A stretch of DNA of 64,000 bases from Acidobacteriota bacterium. Its GTDB lineage: Bacteria > Acidobacteriota > Blastocatellia > Pyrinomonadales > Pyrinomonadaceae. Of this stretch, positions 25,103-32,638 are shown piece by piece. The notes under the pieces are model-generated. The model did not search any database and was not told where the DNA came from. It saw only the letters and a program-made list of their open reading frames with translations. The translations under genes were made by a program, and so were the position numbers. The stretch is from the NCBI GenBank assembly GCA_019242475.1, contig JAFAVK010000055.1, positions 124,001 to 188,000 on the forward strand, read 5' to 3'. The number at the start of each line of letters is the position of its first letter. Position 1 is the first letter of the stretch.

Positions 25103-28100
25103 ATGGCAAGAATAAAATTCAAAGTCGTGGTTCTGGCCGCGCTGCTCTTCGCCTTCTCGGCGACGGCCTTCGCGCAGCTCGAGACCGGGCAGATCACGGG
25201 CCGCGTCAGCGACCCGAACGGCGCGGTCGTGCCCGGCGCGGCCGTCACCGTCAAGTCGGTCGAGACCGGCGCCGTGCGCAGCGCCACGGCCGACGAGGAG
25301 GGCGTCTACACGGTGACGAACCTCCTGCCCGGCCTCTACGACGTGACCGTCGAGGCGCAGAACTTCGCCAAGTCCACGCAGCGTGTGCAGGTCACGGTCG
25401 GCGCCCGGGCGTCGGTCGAGACGGCGCTCTCGGTGACCGCCATCTCGGGCGAGACCGTGAACGTGGTCGCGGGCTCGGGCGTCGAGGTCAACACGCAGAC
25501 GCAGGAGCTTTCCAACGTCGTCACGGGCGAGCAGATTCGCGAGCTGCCGACCGTCACGCGCAACCCCTACGACCTCGTCAAGCTCTCGGGCAACGCGGCG
25601 ACCGACGACCCCTCGACCTCGCAGAACGACGCGGCCGGCAGCGCCACCTACCGCGGCGCGGGCGTCTCCCTCAACGGCCAGCGCGCGGCCTCGACCAACA
25701 TCCTGCTCGACGGCGCCGACAACAACGACGCCTACCGCGCCGCGGTCGGCAACAACATCCCGCTCGACTCGGTGCAGGAGTTCCGGGTCGTCACCTCGAA
25801 CTTCTCGGCCGAGTACGGGCGCGCCACCGGCGGCATCGTCAACGTCGCGACCCGCTCCGGCTCGAACGCGTTCTCGGGGAGCGCCTACGAGTTCAACCGC
25901 ATCTCGAAGCTCGCCTCGAACGGGTTCGACAACAACGCGCGCGGCCTGCGCCGCGGCGTCTTCACGCGCAACCAGTTCGGCTACTCGCTCGGCGGCCCCG
26001 TCGTCAAGGACAAAGCCTTCTTCTTCAACTCGACCGAGTGGATTCGCGTCCGCAGCACCGGCCCGCTCACCGCGCTCGTCCCGACCTCGGAGTTGATCGC
26101 GGCGTCTGACCCGCGGACGCGCGCGTTCTTCGGCAGCTACCAGCTCGCCGCCACCCCCCTCGGCCGCCGGCTCACCGCGGGCGACGTGGGCTTCGCGGGG
26201 CTCCCGGCCGCGACGCCCATCTTCCAGGAGGTGGCCTACAACGTCCCCGTCGATCTCGGCGGCGGCAACCCGCAGAACGCCTACCAGACCGTGACGCGCC
26301 TCGACTGGAACGTGAACGACAAGACGCAGGTCTACGGCCGCTACGCGCTTGAGAGCCAGGACTTGCTCTCGGGCGTCGTCGCCAACAGCCCCTACCAGGG
26401 CTTCAACACCGGCCAGCACCGCTTCAACCAGAACGCGCTCATCTCGCTGACCCGCACCTTCTCGCCGAACTTCGTCTCGGCGACCAAGCTGGCCTTCAAC
26501 CGCGTCATCAACGACCAGCCGCTCGGCGAGCAGGCCCCCGGCCCGACGCTCTACCTGACCCTCGGCCGCGCCTCCTTCGGCGGCACGCTCGTCGCCCTGC
26601 CCGGCTACCTGCCCTACAGCCAGGGCCTCGCCATCCCGGCCGGCGGCCCCGTCAACAACACGCAGGGCTACCAGGACTTCAACCTCCAGAAGGGGAACCA
26701 CCAGCTCCGCTTCGGCGGCCAGTACATCTACATCCAGATCAACAACTCGTTCGGCGCCTTCGAGAACTCCGTGCTCGACCTCGGCGCGACGAACAACGCC
26801 GGCCTCGCCAACCTTTTGGCCGGGCAGTTGCTCAGGTTCCAGGGCGCGGTTGACCCGCAGGGCCACGTCCCCGGCGAGTTCGTGACCACGCCGCTTTCGC
26901 CCCCGAGCTTCAGCCGCAGCTTCCGCTACCACGAGTGGGCGACCTACTTCAACGACTCGTGGCGCGTGCGGCCGTCCCTGACTCTGAACCTCGGCCTGCG
27001 CTACGAGTACTACGGCGTCCAGCACAGCAACCACCCGGAGCTGGACTCGAACTTCTACTTCGGCTCGGGCAGCACCTTGCAGGAGCGCATCCGCAACGGC
27101 CACGTCTTCAAGGTCGAGGACAGCCCCGTCGGCGCCTTCTGGAAGCCCGACAAGAACAACTTCGCGCCGCGCGTCGGCTTCGCGTGGGACGTGACGGGCG
27201 ACGGCCGCACCTCCTTGCGCGGCGGCTACGGCATGTCCTACGAGCGCAACTTCGGCAACGTCACCTTCAACGTCATCCAGAACCCGCCGGGCTACGCGGT
27301 GGTCTCCATCACGGCCGGCGCCGAGGTGCCCTCCATCGCCCTCTCGGCGAACAACGCCGGGCCGCTCGCCGGGAGCGGCACCACCATCCGCCTGCCGGGC
27401 ACCAGCCTGCGCCACGTCCGCGAGGACATCCGCAACGCCTACGCACACTTCTGGAGCGCGGCCTTCGAGCACGAGTTGGGCCGCGGCACGGTCGCCTCAA
27501 TCGAATACTCGGGCTCGGCCGGCCGCTCGCTCTACTCCATCGAGAACATCAACCTGCTGGGCTCCGGCCCCGTCTACCTGGGGAGCAACGCGACGACGCC
27601 CTCGGGCGGCACCTCGTCGCGCCTCAACGGCCAGTTCACCAACATCAACTCGCGCGGCAACAACGGCTACTCGAACTCGAACTCGCTCGTCTTCGGGCTC
27701 GCGAGCAACAACTTCCGCAGCACCGGGCTCCAGCTCACCGCGCGCTACACCTACGGCGTCGTCAAGGACAACCTCAGTTCGACCTTCTCCGACGCCAACG
27801 CGCAGAACGGCAACCTCGGCATCCTCGACCCCTTCAACCCGTCGATTGATTACGGCTACGCGGACTTCGACATCCGCCACCGCTTCGTCGGGAGCTTCGC
27901 CTACGAGGTGCCCTACTTCAACAACTCGACCAGCGCGCTCAAGAAGCACCTGCTCGGCGGCTGGACGCTGACCGGCATCTTCAACGCGCGGACGGGGCTG
28001 CCCTTCTCCGTCTACGACTGCAACAACGCGAGCTTCATCTGCCCGCGCTACCTGCCCTCCGGCCCCGTCAGCTTCTCGGGCTCGGGCAACCCGCCGGCGG

Positions 28101-28468
28101 CCGACGCGACGACGCCGAACAGCTTCGTCTACCTCGACCTGCCGGCCCGCGTGGACTACAACAACCCCGTCGCCCACTTCTCGGACGTGGGGCCGTTCCC
28201 GGCCGACATGACGCGGCGCAACGCCTTCCGCGGCCCGGGCTACTGGAACGTGGACGCCGGGCTCTACAAGAAGATCAGGTTCACGGAGAAGTACAGCCTG
28301 CAACTGAGGCTGGAGACCTTCAACGTCTTCAACCACGCGAACCTCTTCTACGACCCCAACCAGCTCGACGCCAGCACGTTCAACTTCATCTCGGCGCGCC
28401 GCGGGGTCTTCCCCTCCGGCAACCTCGAACGGCGCAACGTGCAGCTCGCGGCCAAGTTCGTCTTCTGA
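25103..28468 (+). CDS. TonB-dependent receptor-like outer-membrane protein with carboxypeptidase regulatory domain (Oar-like)
   Basis: 1121 residues. A signal peptide (ARIKFKVVVLAALLFAFSAT, ending AFAQ) leads to a carboxypeptidase-regulatory/CNA-like domain at about 28-110 (GQITGRVSDPNGAVVPGAAV, LLPGLYDVTVEAQNF). A plug-like region follows (SLNGQRAASTNILLDGADNN, FRVVTSNFSAEYGRATGGIV), then a long run of beta-strand pairs ending in a C-terminal aromatic, AAKFVF. This is the very common acidobacterial Oar/TonB-receptor class, thought to import large or complex substrates or to act in adhesion. The substrate is not deducible. It is monocistronic, with an AAGGAG site before the ATG and a terminator right after the stop. 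Confidence 0.9.
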   Translation: MARIKFKVVVLAALLFAFSATAFAQLETGQITGRVSDPNGAVVPGAAVTVKSVETGAVRSATADEEGVYTVTNLLPGLYDVTVEAQNFAKSTQRVQVTVGARASVETALSVTAISGETVNVVAGSGVEVNTQTQELSNVVTGEQIRELPTVTRNPYDLVKLSGNAATDDPSTSQNDAAGSATYRGAGVSLNGQRAASTNILLDGADNNDAYRAAVGNNIPLDSVQEFRVVTSNFSAEYGRATGGIVNVATRSGSNAFSGSAYEFNRISKLASNGFDNNARGLRRGVFTRNQFGYSLGGPVVKDKAFFFNSTEWIRVRSTGPLTALVPTSELIAASDPRTRAFFGSYQLAATPLGRRLTAGDVGFAGLPAATPIFQEVAYNVPVDLGGGNPQNAYQTVTRLDWNVNDKTQVYGRYALESQDLLSGVVANSPYQGFNTGQHRFNQNALISLTRTFSPNFVSATKLAFNRVINDQPLGEQAPGPTLYLTLGRASFGGTLVALPGYLPYSQGLAIPAGGPVNNTQGYQDFNLQKGNHQLRFGGQYIYIQINNSFGAFENSVLDLGATNNAGLANLLAGQLLRFQGAVDPQGHVPGEFVTTPLSPPSFSRSFRYHEWATYFNDSWRVRPSLTLNLGLRYEYYGVQHSNHPELDSNFYFGSGSTLQERIRNGHVFKVEDSPVGAFWKPDKNNFAPRVGFAWDVTGDGRTSLRGGYGMSYERNFGNVTFNVIQNPPGYAVVSITAGAEVPSIALSANNAGPLAGSGTTIRLPGTSLRHVREDIRNAYAHFWSAAFEHELGRGTVASIEYSGSAGRSLYSIENINLLGSGPVYLGSNATTPSGGTSSRLNGQFTNINSRGNNGYSNSNSLVFGLASNNFRSTGLQLTARYTYGVVKDNLSSTFSDANAQNGNLGILDPFNPSIDYGYADFDIRHRFVGSFAYEVPYFNNSTSALKKHLLGGWTLTGIFNARTGLPFSVYDCNNASFICPRYLPSGPVSFSGSGNPPAADATTPNSFVYLDLPARVDYNNPVAHFSDVGPFPADMTRRNAFRGPGYWNVDAGLYKKIRFTEKYSLQLRLETFNVFNHANLFYDPNQLDASTFNFISARRGVFPSGNLERRNVQLAAKFVF

Positions 28469-28496
28469 CTTTCGTGCGACCGAAAGTCACTGGCAA

Positions 28497-28532
28497 GGGG
28501 AGCCCCGCGCGGGTGGCTCCCCTACTTTTTAT
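28497..28532 (+). terminator. Rho-independent terminator of the receptor gene
   Basis: GGGGAGCC (28497-28504) pairs with GGCTCCCC (28515-28522) across a ten-base loop and is followed by TACTTTTTATT. It starts 29 bases after the receptor stop codon. Confidence 0.85.
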
Positions 28533-28570
28533 TAGCCGTGAGCCGGAAGGAGGCCGGCGGGGAGGGAGAG

Positions 28571-29611
28571 ATGGGCAGCAACACTTTTATCCGCGCGTCG
28601 CTCGCGGCGCTGCTCGCGTTCGGCCTGTGCGCCGTCGCGGCAAGGGCGCAGGGTGACGAGGGCGGCATCGAGACCGGCGACCCCGGGACGGGCGGCCGGC
28701 ACACGATACAGGGGCGGCTCTACCTGCCCTCGGGGCGGAAGCTCGACCGCCGCCTGCGCGTGCGCCTGTCCGGCATCCGCGTCGGCGACAGCTCGACGCT
28801 CGCCGACGACAGCGGCAACTTCACCTTCCGCCGCCTGTGGTCCGGCAGCTACACAGTGACGGTCGAGGGCGGGGGCGAGTTCGAGACGGCGACCGAGCGG
28901 GTGGAGATCATCGCCGCCTCGCGCGAGGCGGCGATGTCGGGGCAGACCTACACCGTCCAGATTCGCCTCGTGGAGAAGCGCGCCGCGGCCGACCCGGCGC
29001 GGCCGGGCGTCGTCGGCGCCGAGGCCGTCCCCGAAGAGGCGCGCACGCGTTACGAGAAGGCGCTCCAAGCCTCCGCGGCCGGCGACCACAAGAGGGCGGT
29101 CAAGGAGTTGAAAGCCGCGGTGGAGATTCACCCGCAGTTCCCGCTCGCCCTCAACGAGCTGGGCGCGCAGTACATGGGGCTCGGCCAGTTGAATGAGGCG
29201 GCCGACTCGTTCAACTCCGCCGTCAAGCTCGCCCCCGAACAGCCCGTGCTCCGCATCAACTACGGCACCCTCCTCATCCGACAGAGGAAGTACGCCGAGG
29301 CCGAAGCGCAGCTCGCGCGCGCCGTCGCGCTCGACGCGAAGAGCGCCGCCGCGCGCCTCCAACACGGCCACGCGCTCATCCGCCTGGGCCGCGGCGCGGA
29401 GGCGGAGGCCGAGCTGCTGCAAGCCGTCAAACTAGGCGGCCCCGCGGCGGCCCTCGCGCACCGCTACCTCGGCGCGCTCTACGTCGAGCGCGGCGACGAC
29501 AGGCGCGCCGCCGCCGCGCTCGAAGAGTACCTCCGCCTCGCCCCCGACGCCCCCGACGCCAAACAGGTTCGCGACATCCTCGGGGGGCTCAAGCCCGCGA
29601 AAAGGAATTAA
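28571..29611 (+). CDS. Secreted TPR protein with N-terminal carboxypeptidase-regulatory-like domain
   Basis: About 346 residues from the ATG at 28571, chosen for the GGAGGGAG ribosome binding site directly before it; an upstream start at 28538 is weaker. A signal peptide (RASLAALLAFGLCAVAARAQ) is followed by a beta-sandwich domain at about 35-140 with HTIQGRLYLPSGRKLDRRLR and FTFRRLWSGSYTVTVEGGGE. Residues about 165-335 are at least four tetratricopeptide repeats, for example ALNELGAQYMGLGQLNEAAD and LAHRYLGALYVERGDDRRAA. It is probably periplasmic or outer-membrane-associated and a scaffold for protein contacts. The stop codon lies inside a 76-base palindrome. Confidence 0.85.
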   Translation: MGSNTFIRASLAALLAFGLCAVAARAQGDEGGIETGDPGTGGRHTIQGRLYLPSGRKLDRRLRVRLSGIRVGDSSTLADDSGNFTFRRLWSGSYTVTVEGGGEFETATERVEIIAASREAAMSGQTYTVQIRLVEKRAAADPARPGVVGAEAVPEEARTRYEKALQASAAGDHKRAVKELKAAVEIHPQFPLALNELGAQYMGLGQLNEAADSFNSAVKLAPEQPVLRINYGTLLIRQRKYAEAEAQLARAVALDAKSAAARLQHGHALIRLGRGAEAEAELLQAVKLGGPAAALAHRYLGALYVERGDDRRAAAALEEYLRLAPDAPDAKQVRDILGGLKPAKRN

Positions 29612-29681
29612 CGGCAGAGGCTCCGCGGATTTGCAATTTCAAATTTGAAATTGCAAATCCGCGGAGCCTCTGCCGTTAATT
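29606..29681. terminator. Perfect 76-base palindrome between convergent genes
   Basis: The 38 bases 29606-29643 are exactly complementary, in reverse, to 29644-29681 with no loop. The outer part is GC-rich (GGCAGAGGCTCCGCGG) and the centre is AT-rich (GCAATTTCAAATTTGAAATT). It overlaps the stop of the TPR gene and ends two bases before the stop of the convergent hydrolase gene, so it is well placed as a bidirectional terminator. The AT core is shared with the palindrome at 32552-32619. Confidence 0.85.
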
Positions 29682-29682
29682 C

Positions 29683-31194
29683 TTACTTGAGACCTTCGAC
29701 GAGACGCTTGTACTCCGCGTCGCCGCGCAGCGGTTCGAGGGCGGGCTCCTTCTCCAGCGCGGCGGTGTCTTTGAAGCCCAGCTCGAACGCCTTGCGGAGC
29801 GCGGCGAGCGACCTCTTCTTGTCCGAGTTGGCGGCGTGCGCGACGGCCAGCTCGTAGAAGAGCTGCGGGCTTCGTGAGGCGACCTCGGAAGCGATCTCTA
29901 ACGCCGCGACGACCTCCGCCGGGCGCGCGTGTTGCTGGCGCAGGCCGGCGGCCGTCTCGTAGAAGTGCGCCGACACCTGGTTGAGTGTCCGACGCGCCAC
30001 GCGCCGCTCGCCCGTGTCGGCCTCCGCCTTCGACTTCACGCGCAAGCCTTCGACCTTCGCGCGGAAGTCCGCGGCCGCCTGCTCCCGCCCCTCGTAATCG
30101 CCGCGGCGCTTCTCCGCCAGGTCGAGGAGTTCCCCGACGAGCTGCCGCTGACGACTCGACTGCTCGGCCTCGTCCCTGAGCGCGGCCTTCACCTCCTTCG
30201 ACGCGCCGAGCGCGGCGAGACGGCCGTCCGCCTCCGCCGTGTCGCGCAGGCCGCGGAAGTCCGCGGCCAGAGACTCGTAGGCCCTGTAGGCCGCGTACGA
30301 CTTCGACTCCCCTTCGAGCCGACGTGCCTCTTCGAGCCGCCGCCCCCACACGCCGGCCGTGAAGGCTTCGTCCTTCTGACGCAGCCCCGACTTCAACGCC
30401 TGAAGCTCCATCCACTCGACGGCCGCCGCGGCGAGTTCGGGCGGCGGCCACGCGTGCCCGCCTTCGAAATTCTCGAAGCGGTGCGCGGCGCCGAGCCTTG
30501 AGAACTCTGCGTCGAGCGTCTTCACCTCGGGAAAGTTGAAGTCGTCGGTGCCCGCAGTGCCGAAGAGCGCGAAGGTGACGGGCGCCTCGGGTTTGAAGTT
30601 GATCGGGTAGCCGGCGCTGGCGGCGATGACGCCCGCGAGGCAGTGTTTGCAGAGGAAGTCGAGCAGGATGGCCTGCCGCGCGCCGCCCGAGAAGCCGGTC
30701 GTGTACGTCCGCGCGCCGTCCACGGAGAGGCGCGTCTGCACGTCCTCGATCATCGCCCCGGCCGCGTCGAGCGAAGGCTTGAGCGGGCCGTTGCGCGAGT
30801 TGTTCGACCCGGCGACGACCCAGCCGAAACGCTCGGCCGCCTCGGCGAACAACTTCACGGGCACGGCCCCGCGCGCTATCGGGTCGAAGCAGTAGAGCAC
30901 CGGCCGGCGGCGCCCGGGCGTGTAGTCCGAAGGCAGGTAGAGTGCGTAGGTCTGCGAGGGGTCTTTGAGCGTGGCGACCCGCTCGACGACGCGGCCGCGC
31001 GGGAGTTCCTCCGCCGGTGTGGACGTGCGACCGGCCGTCGTGGGCGGGGCGGGCGCGGCGGCCGGCGCCTGCGGGGCGGCTTGCACGGGGCTGCCCGGCG
31101 CGACGCCGCAGACGACGCAGCACGCGACGAGCGCCACGGCCCGCGTGATGAAGTTCGACAGGTTCGGCCTCGACACGGCGACAGCTTCACTCAC
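29683..31194 (-). CDS. Secreted alpha/beta-hydrolase (esterase-like) with helical C-terminal region
   Basis: About 500 residues. The start is uncertain: a GTG at 31194 overlaps the upstream stop by eight bases, and a TTG at 31212 lies just before it. A hydrophobic signal segment (AVALVACCVVCGVAPGS) is followed by a low-complexity Ala/Pro stretch. The hydrolase domain at about 70-300 has TYALYLPSDYTPGRRRPVLY, the nucleophile elbow GFSGGA and a histidine in GGHAWPPPE, as in feruloyl-esterase/PHB-depolymerase-like proteins. The C-terminal 200 residues are helical, TPR-like (SPQLFYELAVAHAANSDKKR). The substrate cannot be read from the sequence. It is co-directional with the TIR-like gene upstream and probably cotranscribed. 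Confidence 0.75.
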   Translation of the reverse strand: MSEAVAVSRPNLSNFITRAVALVACCVVCGVAPGSPVQAAPQAPAAAPAPPTTAGRTSTPAEELPRGRVVERVATLKDPSQTYALYLPSDYTPGRRRPVLYCFDPIARGAVPVKLFAEAAERFGWVVAGSNNSRNGPLKPSLDAAGAMIEDVQTRLSVDGARTYTTGFSGGARQAILLDFLCKHCLAGVIAASAGYPINFKPEAPVTFALFGTAGTDDFNFPEVKTLDAEFSRLGAAHRFENFEGGHAWPPPELAAAAVEWMELQALKSGLRQKDEAFTAGVWGRRLEEARRLEGESKSYAAYRAYESLAADFRGLRDTAEADGRLAALGASKEVKAALRDEAEQSSRQRQLVGELLDLAEKRRGDYEGREQAAADFRAKVEGLRVKSKAEADTGERRVARRTLNQVSAHFYETAAGLRQQHARPAEVVAALEIASEVASRSPQLFYELAVAHAANSDKKRSLAALRKAFELGFKDTAALEKEPALEPLRGDAEYKRLVEGLK

Positions 31195-32350
31195 GACCCG
31201 CGCGGTTGGCAAATCCCCTGACGGCCTTGAGCAGCTCGATGCCGACCTCCCACGTCAGACCCCCCTCGCCGAGCGCGACGTGCGGCAGCGAGGCCAGCCC
31301 CGCGGGCAGCTCGGCCGGCGCGTCGAGCAGCAGCAGGACGCGCCGCTCGTAGAGCACGGAGGCGGCGCCGATCTCGACGAGCGCGCGCTGCGAGACGGCG
31401 GGCGCGCCCGTCCCGTCCGGCCGGCAGTCTTCTTCGGAGAGCAGCACGAGCGCGGCGTCGCAGCGCCGCATCACCTCGGCGGCCTCGTCCGCGACGAGCA
31501 CCGCCGGGCCTTCGCGCGGGGCGCGCTCGCAGGCGTGGCTCTTGATGCCGGCCAGCTCGAAGACCGTCCGGAGCTGCGCGACGACGTGGGCGGGCTGTCC
31601 GCCGTAGGAGATGAAAAGGCACGCCTCCGACGGGGGCGCCCCGAACTCTTCGTCCTCGGACGACGGCTCGCCCTCCTCTTCACGGCCGCGGGTCGCGCCG
31701 CGGGTCACGTCCCGCCCCTCGACGTACTCGCCGAGACAGTCGCGCTCGACGCGCATGCGCGCGGGTTGGCCGCGCTTGCCTATCGTCAGCGTGCCCAGCT
31801 CGGCGGCCTGGCAGAGGTGGAAGAAGCAGACGACGCCCTCCTCCGCGCCCTTCGCGCCGCCCGCCGCGAGGAGCGGGCCGAAATCCTCTTTTAAGAAGGC
31901 GGCCACGTCGGCGTAGGTGACGAGGTCGAGGCCCTGGCGGTGAATCCAGGCGAGCGCCGCGCGGTAGAGCGAGTTCGAGTCGAGCAGCACGCGGTAGGCG
32001 CGCGTCTCCGGTTCGAGCGTGCGCGCGAACTCCCGCCCGCGCTGCGTCAGGAGCAGCCGCTCGCCGCGGCGCGCGACCATGCCCCAGGCTTCGTAGGCCG
32101 CGACCTTGCGCGGCTCGAAGACGCGCCGCCGGGCGTCGGCCAACGCCTCGACCACGGAGACGCCGGTCGGCTTTCTCTTTAAGTATTGCACCGCCTCGCG
32201 CAGGTCGCCGGGCGTCGCCAGCACGGGCAGCGTGGCGGCCCGCGGCTCGTCCTGCGGCGTCGTCAGCAGACGCAGCGCCGCGGCCGACCCGCGCCGCGCG
32301 GCGGGGCGGGACTCTCCCCTCTGACTCGTTGGTACTGACAGGCTCGGCAT
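31187..32350 (-). CDS. Protein with winged-helix-like N-terminus and C-terminal TIR-like domain
   Basis: About 387 residues from the ATG at 32350, which has a GAGG site before it. Residues about 45-190 look like two helical/winged segments (GDLREAVQYLKRKPTGVSVV, AAYEAWGMVARRGERLLLTQ). A Glu/Asp-rich linker near 220-235 leads to a Rossmann-like domain at about 240-385: ACLFISYGGQPAHVVAQLRT, FELAGIKSHACE, CDAALVLLSEEDC, ALVEIGAASVLYERRVLLLL and LPHVALGEGGLTWEVGIELL. The order and motifs resemble the predicted nucleotide-binding TIR-like (CAP12/PF10137) family. Such domains are NADases or nucleotide sensors in some defence systems, but the catalytic state here is not proven. It overlaps the downstream hydrolase gene. 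Confidence 0.65.
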   Translation of the reverse strand: MPSLSVPTSQRGESRPAARRGSAAALRLLTTPQDEPRAATLPVLATPGDLREAVQYLKRKPTGVSVVEALADARRRVFEPRKVAAYEAWGMVARRGERLLLTQRGREFARTLEPETRAYRVLLDSNSLYRAALAWIHRQGLDLVTYADVAAFLKEDFGPLLAAGGAKGAEEGVVCFFHLCQAAELGTLTIGKRGQPARMRVERDCLGEYVEGRDVTRGATRGREEEGEPSSEDEEFGAPPSEACLFISYGGQPAHVVAQLRTVFELAGIKSHACERAPREGPAVLVADEAAEVMRRCDAALVLLSEEDCRPDGTGAPAVSQRALVEIGAASVLYERRVLLLLDAPAELPAGLASLPHVALGEGGLTWEVGIELLKAVRGFANRAGRE

Positions 32351-32638
32351 GTGTACCTCTTCGTGGCCGCCCGCCGATGGGCGAAGACTCGGGGGCCGGC
32401 GCACCTATACACACTACGTCAGGCTTAGACACTTTGATGCGAGTTGTCGAAGCGCGAAAAAATTTTGTGATGAAAGGGACGGCCGGAGTGATGAAGTGGA
32501 TTCGGCGCGTTGTGTTGACGCGGTAGTGAGAAGGCCGTGGATTAAATACCGAGACGCGGAGGCTTTCATGATTTGAAATTTCAAATTTGAAATTTCAAAT
32601 CGTGAAAGCCTCCGCGTCTGTGCGCTGACGACGTTCGC
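32351..32638. other. Gap between FecR-like and TIR-like genes
   Basis: Both neighbours are on the minus strand. The gap holds the promoter of the TIR-like gene and the 68-base palindrome at 32552-32619, which probably terminates or insulates. A short + strand open frame here has no support. Confidence 0.4.
32552..32619. repeat. 68-base palindrome, one mismatch, AT-rich core
   Basis: Bases 32552-32585 pair with 32586-32619 with a single mismatch and no loop. The outer arms are AGACGCGGAGGCTTTCA and its complement; the core is ATTTGAAATTTCAAATTTG. The core and overall design match the 76-base palindrome at 29606-29681. Confidence 0.85.

Noticed and set aside
24908..27472. An 854-codon minus-strand frame opposite the TonB-type receptor
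   Set aside because: GC-rich antisense shadow. The + strand frame has a signal peptide, recognised domains, a ribosome binding site and a terminator; the antisense protein is low-complexity Arg/Val/Glu-rich.
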